From: Limonium bicolor
Taxonomy: Eukaryota; Streptophyta; Magnoliopsida; Caryophyllales; Plumbaginaceae
Direction of reading: 5' to 3'
NCBI GenBank assembly: GCA_023374045.1
Contig: CM041781.1
Location: forward strand, 144,700,982-144,764,981
Length of the DNA: 64,000 bases
Position numbers and translations under genes: made by a program. Shown here in pieces: positions 20,886 through 35,044 of the stretch (its first letter is position 1; every line of letters begins with the position of its first letter). The notes beneath the pieces are model-generated. The model worked only from the letters and a program-made list of their open reading frames with translations, did not search any database and was not told the DNA's origin.

Positions 20886-23800
20886 TGAAATACCCCAAAC
20901 CTTGATATGTGGTTTAAATAGCAAACTATGTTATATAAAGGCTAAAAAGTGCCTTAGAAACATCAGTGGACAATTTAAAACATAGTAAAGTGCAATAAAG
21001 CACTAAGACACAGTTTGAGCAAAAACATGCTCTAAGCTATGAGCGAACTTGGTTAGGACCCAAAGAGCCTACCAAGACTAAATAATATTCAATTATGATT
21101 TAATAGGCTAAATAAGTCCTTAGGAAACCTTGGTGGACAGTTAAACCAAATAAAAACAAGAAGATACCTTAAAGTCAATATGAGCAAAAATGTGCTCTAA
21201 GCTTGGGATAAATTTGTATAAGACCTAATGGTCATACCTATTTATAAATATGTTAATAACATATTAAATCAATTACCAAAGAAAACCAAGCTTGAAAACA
21301 AGTTAAAACACAAAAAGTGCTTTAAGGAGTCTTAAAGCACGTTTTTGAAAAATTGTCTTGTAAATGAGTTTTGAATGGCTAAATGTCCATCATTACTCTT
21401 TAATTAACATGTGTACTATATAGTATCACATTTGGGTGGCTATATTAATGGGAAATCAAAAATTTCACTTCTAAGTGCCTTGTATAGGTGAATAGTGATT
21501 TTTATAAGCTAGTTTGTAACATATGATGTTATAAGTAATTAAATGAGTCAATAAAGACTATATTACCCTTCTAATTAAATGGTGGCCGGTTTTTGTAGTA
21601 GTGAGTCACCAAGTTGTAAAATAAATCAAATAAGTAAAGTAAAACTTTAAGTAAAGTACTATTTGCTTTATAAGTTACAAATATCTTCTTAAAGCAAACT
21701 TATCTCATTCTCTTGTCCTTCCTCCATTTCACAGGTTCCAACTTCTCTTCCTCTCTTCTTCTTTTCTTCTCGGTAGTATATCACCACCACCATGGAAGTC
21801 CACCTTTGAACTCTTGTAAAATCTAGCTCACTATCCAAATTTAATTTCAAGACCACCATTCTTCTAGTTGGAGCAAGCTCTACACTTCTATCTTTTCAAA
21901 TCTTCAAAAGCCTCATTTCGGTGCCAAGGAGATTCACCATTGATGGAGCTTGAGCTCACCTTTTCACATATTATTGTTCTCCTTTGCTTCAAGGTAAGGA
22001 AACTCAAAGAAAATCCATGTTTCCTCCAGTTTTCATGTTGACCGAAAATTCACCTCACCATGGTGTATTTATTGCTTGTTTTAGCTTCATTTGAATCTTC
22101 CAAGGGCTAGGAGGAGTCCTCTCTTGATACTTGTTCAGTTCTTCCAATTCCAAGGGTAAAACAATTACCTTAATGTGTTTTTAAAACAATATGTGTAACT
22201 AGGGTTTACAATGAGATGAAGCTTAAAGCTTATATACTCATTTCAATGTTGGTATATTGTTTAGTAGTTGACAAGGAAAGAAATGCCTTACCGGTTTATA
22301 AGGAAACAAGAAAGAAGTTTGAGTGGAAAAGAGGTAAATATACTAACCTAATGTGGTTTAATGCCTTGGTAGGAATGAACTTGAATTGCTTGTTAAAATG
22401 ATCTAAGGAGCCAATGGTAATGAGCTAGTGAAATGATCTCAATGAGTTTATTAAAGGACATATGTATTGTTGGGTGTATTTGCAGGTCAAAGGCATTACT
22501 TATGTGGGAAATTCAGTGTTTAAGGTTTATGCAATTTAAGGGCCTAAGAGCCATGTTATTTAAGGGCCTAAGTGCCAAGCAATTTAAGTTAAGCACTATA
22601 TTGTGATGTAGTGCAAAATGTGTGAAGTTTGTGTATAAAAATGTGTTTGATGGATTTTAGGTGTTTTTGAATGAATTAAGGTAAAAACCTAAGTGTTTGG
22701 ATGTGAGTATATACAAGGGAAGCTATGGCCAAATTTGGGAAATGTGTGAGAAGTTCTAAGTGTTTTAAGTGAGTTTTGGTGAACTAGGAAGTGTTAAAGG
22801 TGAATAAATGTTTACTTGAGGAGAAAACATGTATTAAGGTGATTTATAGTGATGCAAGGATTTAGGTGTTATCTTGGAAGTTCTAGGAATTCAATGTGTG
22901 TTTTGAGGATGTGTTTAAGTCTTGGAGAAGTTTGTTTAAAGTTGGGTAATGTTGATGTACAAGGAAGAAATGATGTTTAGATAAGGTTTTGAGAAAGGAA
23001 TTCAAGAAGTTGTGAAAAGAGGATTTGTTTAGTAAGAGGAGATGCTTGGGAGATGATGTTATGAAGGTGAAGAAGCATTTTAGTGTAGTGGTCATTATAG
23101 GCGAAATACCACCTAGAAATCTTAAGGAGAAAACATTCCAAGTGCTAGGAATTTTGTAAGGAGTTTGTGAATGATAAAATGGTTTTGGTGAGTGATTTAA
23201 AGAGTTTAACACATGGATAAAGGCGTGTTTGAAGTGCCCAAATGAGATTAGGGGGTACTAGGTTGTATGGGGTGAAGTTTGGAGTTGAATGTGAAAAGGA
23301 AAACAAAGGTCTGGGGCAGACCGAACTTGCGACCGAACTTGCAAGTTCGGTCGAGCCCAGTTTACCCTGCGAGAATTGGCTTCTGGAAAAGACCGACCTT
23401 GGGGACCGGACTTGCAAGGTCGGTCGGGCCTGTATTTTGAGTACGGATTGAGTTACTGGAAAAGACCGAACATAGGACCGGATTTGGTAAGTTCGGTCGG
23501 GCTAAATTTACAAAGGGGAGAAACTCTCGGGAAAAGACCGAACATAGGACCGGACTTGGTAAGTTCGGTCGGAGTAGAAAATTTTGACGGAAATGTGTTC
23601 TGGAATCGACCGGACTTGGACAAGTCCGGTCGACAAGGTCGGTCGGACCAAAATGTTGTTTAAGGTTATGAATGATATGTAATGATGGGGATTGATTAGT
23701 AATGATGTTATAAAGTTGTTAAGGACTTGTTAGGTGAGTTTTAATGCCAATTAAGTGGGTTAAAAGTTGTATTAAGATGTGAGAGTAAAACATGTTAAAA

Positions 23801-25512
23801 ATGTAAAGTTATGTAACAAAGTTAACGGGGAAAGTTAAGCATTAGACATTAAATAATCAAGCAAACCCCGATGTTAATAAAGAACACATGTGATGTTAAC
23901 AGTTGTTCGAGAATCGCTCGAGGAACATAAGTGGACGTGGTAAAGTGGACTCCGGTGACAGGTATGGTTTTCTTGCAACCTGTGTCCTACCGGATTACAC
24001 CGGCTTGTATGCCAATGTGTTTTTCTGTATGTTTGCCACGTTATGAGATAAACCATGAAACAAGTTTACAGTCGTTATTGTTATTGTGTGTTTACGTGCC
24101 GATACCGGTAACCTCAAATGCGCTTGAAGGGCTAGTTAACCACTATTAGGTAAACGTAAGAGAACGGTATCCGGTAATAACGTTTCCGACCTAAGGAACG
24201 TTCTAACCACGGCTATGCGTGAGTTAGTTGTGTGATGTGCTGTAAGTATATGACCCTCCTTTGCGTGATTAACTCAGTTGTAATACTGTATTGTGTGATG
24301 ATGTGATAGGTTCCACAGCGGAGTCTTTAATTGTGAATATTTATATATTATGGGGGGTGAGGAATCCGGTTGTTCCGGTCGCGCGTTGTTTGGGAGTTGT
24401 TGTATACAGTTTCTTCAGCTTCCTCTCTGTTGATTGTCTTCCTTCATTGGTCTTCGATCACCCCTGAGCTTAACCAAGGCTCTTGACTCACGTCTGTTGG
24501 GGATTAGTATGTTGTGTTCGGGTCACTAAACCCGATCCATCTTTATGTTAAGTTATCCGTTCGCCTAACAGAACGGTAACGAGTTATGTAAACGAGCTTA
24601 GCATGAGTTTGACAGCATCCTCTAGGCTCTCCCTGTGAACTAATTATGTTTGGGTCGGTTCCTAAGAGAACCATTCCCGTTATGTTATGTATTTTGTGTG
24701 ATGCAATATCTGTGGCGGTGTTATGTTGTGCACGTGGAAACGTGCAAAGTGTTGTTAAGTGTTGTTATGTAGTGTATGTTATGTTTATGTTGTACAATGT
24801 GGAGTGTGTGGATCATGGATATGATTCCCAGTTTGTGATAAGAGGCGTTTAAGGATAACCCGATTTAAGGGTAAGTGCCGTCTATTAAGGAAGTAGCTCC
24901 ATTAGAGGAGGAACACTCTAGGGATGATGAATACCATGAGTGACTTATTAAGTAAGGATATAGTATCCGTTTGTTGAGCCCGTTGAGGCGAATGATTATG
25001 TGTTGTGTGTTTACAGTTGCATGTATGATTTTAAAAATCATAACCGCATGCTAAGACGACAATTAGTCGTGCGTGGCCCGGTAGCATGTGGGTGCGGGAT
25101 TACCATACCAGCAAAGGTGCTGAGCCCTTGGGGGCCACCCTTTCTCTTCTTTTCTATTTCAGGTACGAAGTGCTGGAAGCCGTTCGAGAGTAGACGCGGT
25201 AGTCATTGTAATGGGTAATCGTTTATGTTGTATATATACAGTAGGTGTAGTAAGACCGAAATTGTTATCGGCATTAGTTATAAATACTCGGTATAGTTGG
25301 AAGGTGTATGTTGTTGTGTGTTAATGGAAAGGGATAATAAGGTGTAGTCGCTCGGGAATTTAGCCCATCAGACCGGTACAATGTGTATGTATTAGCCTTG
25401 TTAGCCACGTGGGTGGCTAACGGCGTGTAACACCAACGAGATAAGTAATGTGATGAGGTTGTTTTCCGCTGCAGTTTATTGTAAGTGTGTTATTGTTGGA
25501 TGGGGTGTTACA
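20886..25512 (+). mobile_element. LARD LTR, copy 2
   Basis: 4627 bp, nearly identical to copies 1 and 3, with the same termini and landmarks. Most differences are one- to few-base insertions or deletions. It shares with copy 3, not copy 1, the segment at 23247-23297. Confidence 0.9.
23319..23650 (+). repeat. Hairpin array of LARD LTR copy 2
   Basis: Five units identical in plan to 13779-14091. The last unit continues into an extra CAAGGTCGGTCGGACC. Confidence 0.9.
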
Positions 25513-28500
25513 AAAAGTGGTATCAGAGCGAAGTATCGCTCTGATGACTGAATTACCGAGCTTAGGAAGTACCGAGTTAGGATTTTAGTACTTTGGGTTA
25601 AGGGTTGAGTGATAGCGTGAGAGATACGCTAGTTAGGAACTACCAGTGACTAAGGGAAACCTACAATATCCATCCCACCCTCCACAATCCCTGTTTGATA
25701 ACTTGGGCAAGAACGCCAGAGAGATGGAAGTCCACTCTTACTCGGGAATACCCGATCTGGCTGTTATTAAATACCTTTAGGGTACGGAGAACCTGTCATA
25801 CGGTAGATCCCGAAAACTGGGAATCCCGGAGACGGCCTCCATCTGAACAATGTTAACCGCATTTAATAGCGAAGAATGAAGAATCTTGTGTATAGAAGAA
25901 TAGAATTTCCGGCAACCTGGGTCGACATGCTAAGCAGTCGAGAATAACCAACTTGCAACGCACCAACCGTGCAACAGGCAAGAAATAGATTAATAGAACC
26001 CGACAAGTGTCTACGGGACCACAGTTGATAAATAATACGCCAACGGTATATCAACCGATAAGGAATTACAACGTAGTGCCCAAACAAGAGGCAAGTCTCA
26101 GTGACCACGACAAGTGCGTGGAACGGGCTGCGAAGAGGATGCATAGTACTAAGTAAGTAAAAAGGGGTCTCCCAGAATGGGAAACACCCTAGTTAATGAT
26201 TATCATGTGAGACAGTGAGAAGTCACCTAGAAGAGTTATTATCAAGACTGTAAGATCAAGTGAAGGCCAACAAGGCCACTGATGACAGTATGGGTAAAAA
26301 CAATACCACAACCGGTAAGTGCTAAACCGATAGCCAGTTAGCATGGCGCACTTGCCATAGCAAGTGCAGCTATAACAGGGCTGTTCGGGAAATTTATAAC
26401 CACTACGAAGTACTTGGTGAGGTACCATGAAGTTAAGTGAGATCATTGTAACCGTGGAAGGGCTTAATAGCCTAACCTCTATGATTGTAAGTACACCAGT
26501 CAGCAAGAAGCTAGACTTGGCTAAGGTAAGAAGATGTTGTGGAACCATGAAAATTTTCTTTCAAACCCAGATTTATTCAAACCCTTTTCTTTTCAAAACC
26601 AGATTTTCTTTCAAACCAACACTTCTTTCCAACCTTCTTTTAAACCAAGCCAGTAAAACCAAGGACAGTTGGCGAGGATACAACAATGGATAAACTTTCC
26701 CTCGATTAAGTTCGGGAAGTAAGGAATGAATATTGTCACGGGACAATATAAGGGAGTTGACAACAGAGTACTTCACCTAGGCGTGTGACGGACACTACAA
26801 GCGTACCAACTGTGTTGTGGGACGACCGCACTCCGATAGGAGCATGTGGGCCCGACAGACCTACTTATAGGTTAGTTGGGTAAGTAGTAATGTATCAGTA
26901 TGATACCCCATATATGTATACGAGTAGAGTCCGAAACACGGGAAGTAGTCGACTCCGTCTACGGTCAGCAGTATAAATCAAACAAAAGCTAGAGATTACA
27001 AGGAATGGTTGAAGTTAAGGAACTCAGTTAAGTTAGCGAGACTAAAAGGATTAGTGAATTCCTCTCAAGGAAATGTTTAAGAGTTAGGAAGTGCGAAGGG
27101 CACAAACTGTTATGTAAAGACATCATATATGTCTCAAGGATCCTTAGGGATAAACATGTTAGCTGGAACGGTGGCCCAGCCTGTACATGGCAAGCAGATG
27201 CCTGATGTGGACACATTAATGTGCAATGAGCGGGATGAAACTCCCAGATTGAGTACCTACACTACCAGGAAAGGTTGATCTTCACAGGAGGAGATAATAA
27301 ACCAGTTAAGAACGCAAACGGCGTGGCTAATGGAATGTACCAATAAGTGTGAAACAAATGTAAGGCATAACGTAGCAACACCCAGGAGCAATCCTTGAGG
27401 GGTGTTCGCATCAACAATTGTTGAACGAAATGCATGACAGAAACACAAGGGTTGAAACTAACACCCAGTTTAGGCATGAGTTGTCAGGAGACGGACTGAC
27501 AAACCTAAGGGGAATCCCATGAAAGGAACGTGATGCAACGACTTGTCATGGAGCCCAATATAATGTCCAAACCATGTAATATTGTACAGAGAAGTACATG
27601 TGTGTGGACAGCCTACAATGAGCCCAGCTCAAGGCAAATAAGGCTTATAAGCCATAAGCAAGATATGTATATAAATTCGATTGATGGTAGAAGTTTATGT
27701 TGTATAAGTGAATAGAGTGGTAAACGAACCACTGCATTAAGAGTGGGGGTACCTCTCGATATTGTGACACCGCAGGAGCGGTAGTTATATGAATCAAGTT
27801 CAAGAAATATGTTAAGGATGGACGATGTTATTATTGAAAGAGAGCAATTAGCTTAGTAGTATGTGTATAAAGTGAAGCACCTGGCTGAATAATGCCGGCT
27901 TGTGACTCGAATGATTAATGCTCAAGGAGCATTCAGTAGTCATCCAAATGAGTGATGAACCATAATACGAATGATGTAAGTATATGTGTGGAAGTTAGTG
28001 TGACAGTAAATACCATGTAAGTTAGTGTTATACAATAAGTAAGAGCACGGTGCGCAACAAGCGACCGTTGTATAAATGTTGTTAAACGATAATGTAACAG
28101 ATAAGACCAGTTATGAGTTAAACTCAGTGGACATGCAAGCAAGTGATGAACACAGACTGGGCAATAAGCCAATGGTCGGTACTATGTGATAAGGAACTCA
28201 GTGTGAATTCCTACTGCAATCACATAAGGGATTTACTGTCAAGAGTTTACGCCTCTGCACTCTGTATGACTGAGTGTTTTGGTATTGCACTTGCGCAGTA
28301 ATGATCGAGTGGGATAGCTAGGAATTGGAAACATGTTAATTGTGGAGCAATAATGTTATAATGGCCGATGCATAGGAAATGCAAGGCCGCACCAATAAAA
28401 AGTACTTGTACAAAACCAAATGTGGAGACATGATTAACAGTAAGTGACTACAGTAGCACTAACTGCCAAATATCGGTATGGAATATACCCCAAATGTTGT

Positions 28501-30421
28501 AAATAACTGAGAGAGCACTACACACTAGGTAGTAGCTCAATCTCAACCGACAATAAGTCGGAAGGGAACAAGTCAGTCATTGTGAAATACATAGCTGTAT
28601 ACACAGTAAATTATCATGGAAGTGGATGGAAAATTGTGAAACTCACCGAATCCGCTCAGGGTAAAAGATACCGTGCGTCGGTTGAGAAACCATTGTTACC
28701 AAGATGAAGGTGACAATTGGGGATGTACAATACAGTAAGAATAACAAATGGAGCAATTAAGCTCTACAGTTATTAGAGTTTCGCGCAGCAGAAACTAGTG
28801 AGCCAGTGATTCAAGTGTTGAATGTACATGGTGAACATGAGCGAATGGCTAATTATTAACGCCTATAAGCCTAACAGGCCAGAATCGAAACCAACTAAGA
28901 GTTTAAACAAACTCCAATGAGAATTCTTGGTTTAGGAACTAAACCGCTAATATGGTTAAGATCCTCTAATCAGAATCCATTGTGTAATAGACCGCGTGGA
29001 AGTTAAAACACTTCACGACGGCAGAACATTTAAGCCAATGTTTAGTGATTGATTACGTGGGCGTAATCCCTTTTAAGGGGGGTAGAGCGCAAAACCACTT
29101 AGTGTATATTACCGTACAAGTGTACGTAGTGTATGTGATTTATATTGTGCATAGCACAAAATTATAGTTATTGTTTGGATGATGGGTGTGTGTGTTACGT
29201 AAACATACACATTCATTCATGGTTTAATTGTGGTAATTGCGCACAGAAGATGCGAATACCATTGTGATAAGTGTGTGTATTTGTTAACAGTTGTGTGTGA
29301 TAGTACAAGTGGGGAGTAGAGAAACTCCCGGGGGAACAAAAGCCCCGACAGTGTATAAGTGTGAAATGGTGTGTTGTATTTTGATAAAATATATGTGTAT
29401 ATATATATTATGTAGTGATTCATGAAAGGGTATGATACCGACATAGAACCTAGTGAGAATGAGATTCCATAGGCAACAGGATTAAAGTGTATGGGAATAA
29501 CTGATAGACGAAGTTCTATCCTTGGAGATGTATGATCATGATTAGAATGATTTAAAAGATAGAAAATTGGAAATGAGTGATTTACTTGATGCTTGAAAAT
29601 GAAGTGGGAGGTGGAACTTGATTTGCATGCGATCAAGGGAAGCCGAACAAAATTGGGGTGGAAGGATAGTTCAACACTGATGCTGATCACATCAGGGCTG
29701 GATGACTCTTGAAACTCCCTATAAGTGGTCACAAATAACCACGCTAAGGAAAGAAGCAAAGAGCTTAAGTTGGACTTGGAGTTGTGTGTGTTTTCAAAAG
29801 GATTTTAAATTGGTATTTATAAAACGTTGATGGATACTTTGCATAATTAAAGTCTTCCTACTTAACCTCACAAGGAAATTTTAAATTTAAGTGACTGTTT
29901 TAATCTCCCAAAGGCACGGGGACGGAAGGTGTCCATCGCGACCGGGTTCTGCGGGATCACAGTGTATATCAAGGATATTTTTGATTGCTATACATGCTCT
30001 GACATGTTGTGTGGTATGTGTAATGAATGTTGTTTTGACTTGGATTCCCTAAAAGTGTATGCTATTGAGACCTATGAGTCTAAATGTGTTGTGTTACATA
30101 GACCTAAGTGTCTGAAGACTGTTATGTTATGGGGACCTATGTGTCCAAATGTTGTGATGTTACCCGAGACCAGTGAGTCCAAGGGGTTGTTATGTATGTG
30201 TAAGTGTTGTTAAGATACCCGGACCATAGAGTCCGAGGTTATCATGTGGATATGTTATGTTATGTGTGGATGTGAATGTGTTGCCCGGACCATTAAGTCC
30301 GAGGTTGTGATGTAAAGTGTGTTTGGTTATGGAAGTTTATTTCCAAGTGATTCCTGTGTTCTAATCTAATGATGTGTGGAAGGAAAACTTCGAGGACGAA
30401 GTTCTTTTAAGGGGGGTAGAT
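25513..30421 (+). mobile_element. LARD internal region, copy 2 (non-coding)
   Basis: 4.9 kb, nearly identical to copy 1, from primer-binding site 25518-25529 to polypurine tract 30404-30421. A 180-codon antisense frame (29217-29759) exists only because of the indels of this copy; it is interrupted in copies 1 and 3 and I do not call it a gene. Confidence 0.85.
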
Positions 30422-33400
30422 TGAAATACCCCAAACCTTGATATGTGGTTTAAATAGCAAACTATGTTATATAAAGGCTAAAAAGTGCCTTAGAAACATC
30501 AGTGGACAATTTAAAACATAGTAAAGTGCAATAAAGCACTAAGACACAGTTTGAGCAAAAACATGCTCTAAGCTATGAGCGAACTTGGTTAGGACCCAAA
30601 GAGCCTACCAAGACTAAATAATATTCAATTATGATTTAATAAGGCTAAATAAGTCCTTAGGAAACCTTGGTGGACAGTTAAACCAAATAAAACACAAGAA
30701 GATACCTTAAAGTCAATATGAGCAAAAATGTGCTCTAAGCTTGGGATAAATTTGTATAAGACCTAATGGTCATACCTATACCTTATAAATATGTTAATAA
30801 CATATTAAATCAATTACCAAAGAAAACCAAGCTTGAAAACAAGTTAAAACACAAAAAGTGCTTTAAGGAGTCTTAAAGCACGTTTTTGAAAAATTGTCTT
30901 GTAAATGAGTTTTGAATGGCTAAATGTCCATCATTACTCTTTAATTAACATGTGTACTATATAGTATCACATTTGGGTGGCTATATTAATGGGAAATCAA
31001 AATTTCACTTCTAAGTGCCTTGTATAGGTGAATAGTGATTTTTATAAGCTAGTTTGTAACATATGATGTTATAAGTAATTAAATGAGTCAATAAAGACTA
31101 TATTACCCTTCTAATTAAATGGTGGCCGGTTTTTGTAGTAGTGAGTCACCAAGTTGTAAAATAAATCAAATAAGTAAAGTAAAACTTTAAGTAAAGTACT
31201 ATTTGCTTTATAAGTTACAAATATCTTCTTAAAGCAAACTTATCTCATTCTCTCTTGTCCTTCCTCCATTTCACACGGTTCCAACTTCTTCTTCTCTCTT
31301 CTTCTTTTCTCTCTCGGTAGTATATCACCACCACCATGGAAGTCCACCTTTGAACTCTTGTAAAATCTAGCTCACTTATCCAAATTTAATTTCAAGACCA
31401 CCATTCTTCTAGTTGGAGCAAGCTCTACACTTCTATCTTTTCAAATCTTCAAAAGCCTCATTTCGGTGCCAAGGAGATTCACCATTGATGGAGCTTGAGC
31501 TCACCTTTTCACATATTATTGTTCTCCTTTGCTTCAAGGTAAGGAAACTCAAAGAAAATCCATGTTTCCTCCATGTTTTCATGTTGACCGAAAATTCACC
31601 TCACCATGGTGTATTTATCTTGCTTGTTTTAGCTTCATTTGAATCTTCCAAGGGCTAGGAGGAGTCCTCTCTTGATACTTGTTCAAGTCCTCTTCCAATT
31701 CCAAGGTAAAACAATTACCTTAATGTGTTAAAACAATATGTGTAACTAGGGTTTACAATGAGATGAAGCTTAAAGCTTATATACTCATTTCAATGTTGGT
31801 ATATTGTTTAGTAGTTGACAAGGAAGAAATGCCTTACCGGTTTATAAGGAAACAAGAAAGAAGTTTGAGTGGAAAAGAGGTAAATATACTAACCTAATGT
31901 GGTTTAATGCCTTGGTAGGAATGACTTGAATTGCTTGTTAAAATGATCTAAGGAGCCAATGGTAATGAGCTAGTGAAATGATCTCAATGATTTATTAAAG
32001 GACATATGTATTTGGGTGTATTTGCAGGTCAAAGGCATTACTTATGTGGGAAATTCAGTGTTTAAGGTTTATGCAATTTAAGGGCCTAAGAGCCATGTTA
32101 TTTAAGGGCCTAAGTGCCAAGCAATTTAAGTTAAGCACTATATTGTGATGTAGTGCAAAATGTGTGAAGTTTGTGTATAAAAATGTGTTTGATGGATTTT
32201 AGGTGTTTTTGAATGAATTAAGGTAAAAACCTAAGTGTTTGGATGTGAGTATATACAAGGAAGCTATGGCCAAATTTGGGAAATGTGTGAGAAGTTCTAA
32301 GTGTTTTAAGTGAGTTTTTGTGAACTAGGAAGTGTTAAAGGTGAATAAATGTTTACTTGAGGAGAAAACATGTATTAAGGTGATTTATAGTGATGCAAGG
32401 ATTTAGGTGTTATCTTGGAAGTTCTAGGAATTCAATGTGTGTTTTGAGGATGTGTTTAAGTCTTGGAGAAGTTTGTTTAAAGTTGGGTAATGTTGATGTA
32501 CAAGGAAGAAATGATGTTAGATAAGGTTTTGAGAAAGGAATTCAAGAAGTTGTGAAAAGAGGATTTGTTTAGTAAGAGGAGATGCTTGGGAGATGATGTT
32601 ATGAAGGTGAAGAAGCATTTTAGTGTAGTGGTCATTATAGGCGAAATACCACCTAGAAATCTTAAGGAGAAAACATTCCAAGTGCTAGGAATTTTGTAAG
32701 GAGTTTGTGAATGATAAAATGGTTTTGGTGAGTGATTTAAAGAGTTTAACACATGGATAAAGGCGTGTTTGAAGTGCCCAAATGAGATTAGGGGGTACTA
32801 GGTTGTATGGGGTGAAGTTTGGAGTTGAATGTGAAAAGGAAAACAAAGGTCTGGGGCAGACCGAACTTGCGACCGACTTGCAAGTTCGGTCGAGCCCAGT
32901 TTACCCTGCGAGAATTGGCTTCTGGAAGACCGACCTTGGGGACCGGACTTGCAAGGTCGGTCGGGCCTGTTTTTGAGTACGGATTGAGTTACTGGAAAAG
33001 ACCGAACATAGGACCGGATTTGGTAAGTTCGGTCGGGCTAAATTTACAAAGGGAGAAACTCTCGGGAAAAGACCGAACATAGGACCGGACTTGGTAAGTC
33101 GGTCGGAGTAGAAAATTTTGACGGAAATGTGTTCTGGAATCGACCGGACTTGGACAAGTCCGGTCGACAAGGTCGGTCGGACCAAAAATGTTGTTTAAGG
33201 TTATGAAATGATATGTAATGATGGGGATTGATTAGTAATGATGTTATAAAGTTGTTAAGGACTTGTTAGGTGAGTTTAATGCCAATTAAGTGGGTTAAAA
33301 GTTGTATTAAGATGGTGAGAGTAAAACATGTTAAAAATGTAAAGTATATGTAACAAAGTTAAAAGTTAAGGGAAAGTTAAGCATTAGACATTAATAATCA

Positions 33401-35044
33401 AGCAAACCCCGATGTTAATAAAGAACACATGTGATGTTAACAGTTGTTCGAGAATCGCTCGAGGAACATAAGGGACGTGGTAAAGTGGACTCCGGTGACA
33501 GGTATGGTTTTTGCAACCTGTGTCCTACCGGATTACACCGGCTTGTATGCCAATGTGTTTTTCTGTATGTTTGCCACGTTATGAGATAAACATGAAACAA
33601 GTTTACAGTCGTTATTGTTATTGTGTGTTACGTGCCGATACCGGTAACCTCAAATGCGCTTGAAGGGCTAGTTAACCACTATTAGGTAAACGTAAGAGAA
33701 CGGTATCCGGTAATAACGTTTCCGACCTAAGGAACGTTCTAACAGGCTAGCGTGAGTTAGTTGTGTGATGTTGCTGTAAGTATATGACCCTCCTTTGCGT
33801 GATTAACTCAGTTGTAATACTGTATTGTGTGATGATGTGATAGGTTCCACAGCGGAGTCTTTAATTGTGAATATTATATATTATGGGGGGTGAGGAATCC
33901 GGTTGTTCCGGTCGCGCGTTGTTTGGGAGTTGTTGTATACAGTTTCTTCAGCTTCCTCTCTGTTGATTGTCTTCCTTCATTGGTCTTCGATCACCCCTGA
34001 GCTTAACCAAGGCTCTTGACTCACGTCTGTTGGGGATTATGTATGTTGTGTTCGGGTCACTAAACCCGATCCATCTTTATGTTAAGTTATCCGTTCGCCT
34101 AACAGAACGGTAACGAGTTATGTAAACGAGCTTAGCATGAGTTTGACAGCATCCTCTAGGCTCTCCCTGTGAACTAATTATGTTTGGGTCGGTTCCTAGA
34201 GAACCATTCCCGTTATGTTATGTATTTTGTGATGCAATATCTGTGGCGGTGTTATGTTGTGCACGTGGAAACGTGCAAAGTGTTGTTAAGTGTTGTTATG
34301 TAGTGTATGTTATATGTTGTACAATGTGGAGTGTGTGGATCATGGATATGATTCCCAGTTTGTGATAAGAGGCGTTTAAGGATAACCCGATTTAAGGGTA
34401 AGTGCCGTCTATTAAGGAAGTAGCTCCATTAGAGGAGGAACACTCTAGGGATGATGAATACCATGAGTGACTTATTAAGTAAGGATATAGTATCCGTTTG
34501 TTGAGCCCGTTGAGGCGAATGATTATGTGTTGTGTGTTTACAGTTGCATGTATGATTTTAAAATAATCAACCGCATGCTAAGACGACAATTAGTCGTGCG
34601 TGGCCCGGTAGCATGTGGGCTGCGGGATTACCATACCAGCAAAGGTGCTGAGCCCCTTGGGGGCCACCCTTTCTCTTCTTTTCCTATTTCAGGTACGAAG
34701 TGCTGGAAGCCGTTCGAGAGTAGGACGGGTAGTCATTGTACATGGGTAATCGTTTATGTTGTATATATACAGTAGGTGTAGTAAGACCGAAATTGTTATC
34801 GGCATTAGTTATAAATACTCGGTATAGTTGGAAGGTGTATGTTGTTGTTGTGTTAATGGAAAGGGATAATAAGGTGTAGTCGCTCGGGAATTTAGCCCAT
34901 CAGACCGGTACAATGTGTATGTATTAGCCTTGTTAGCCACGTGGGTGGCTAACGGCGTGTAACACCAACGAGATAAGTAATGTGATGAGGTTGTTTTCCG
35001 CTGCAGTTTATTGTAAGTGTGTTATTGTTGGATGGGGTGTTACA
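30422..35044 (+). mobile_element. LARD LTR, copy 3
   Basis: 4623 bp with the same termini and landmarks. It has more single-base deletions than the other copies, several inside the hairpin arms (for example GACCGACTTG for GACCGAACTTG near 32870). Confidence 0.9.
32859..33183 (+). repeat. Hairpin array of LARD LTR copy 3
   Basis: Same five units as in copies 1 and 2, with one-base losses in arms of units 1 and 4. Confidence 0.9.

Noticed and set aside
29217..29759. 180-codon minus-strand open frame in a LARD internal region
   Set aside because: Antisense to the element, no motif, and the frame is broken by indels in the other two copies (19743-20141, 38808-39266).
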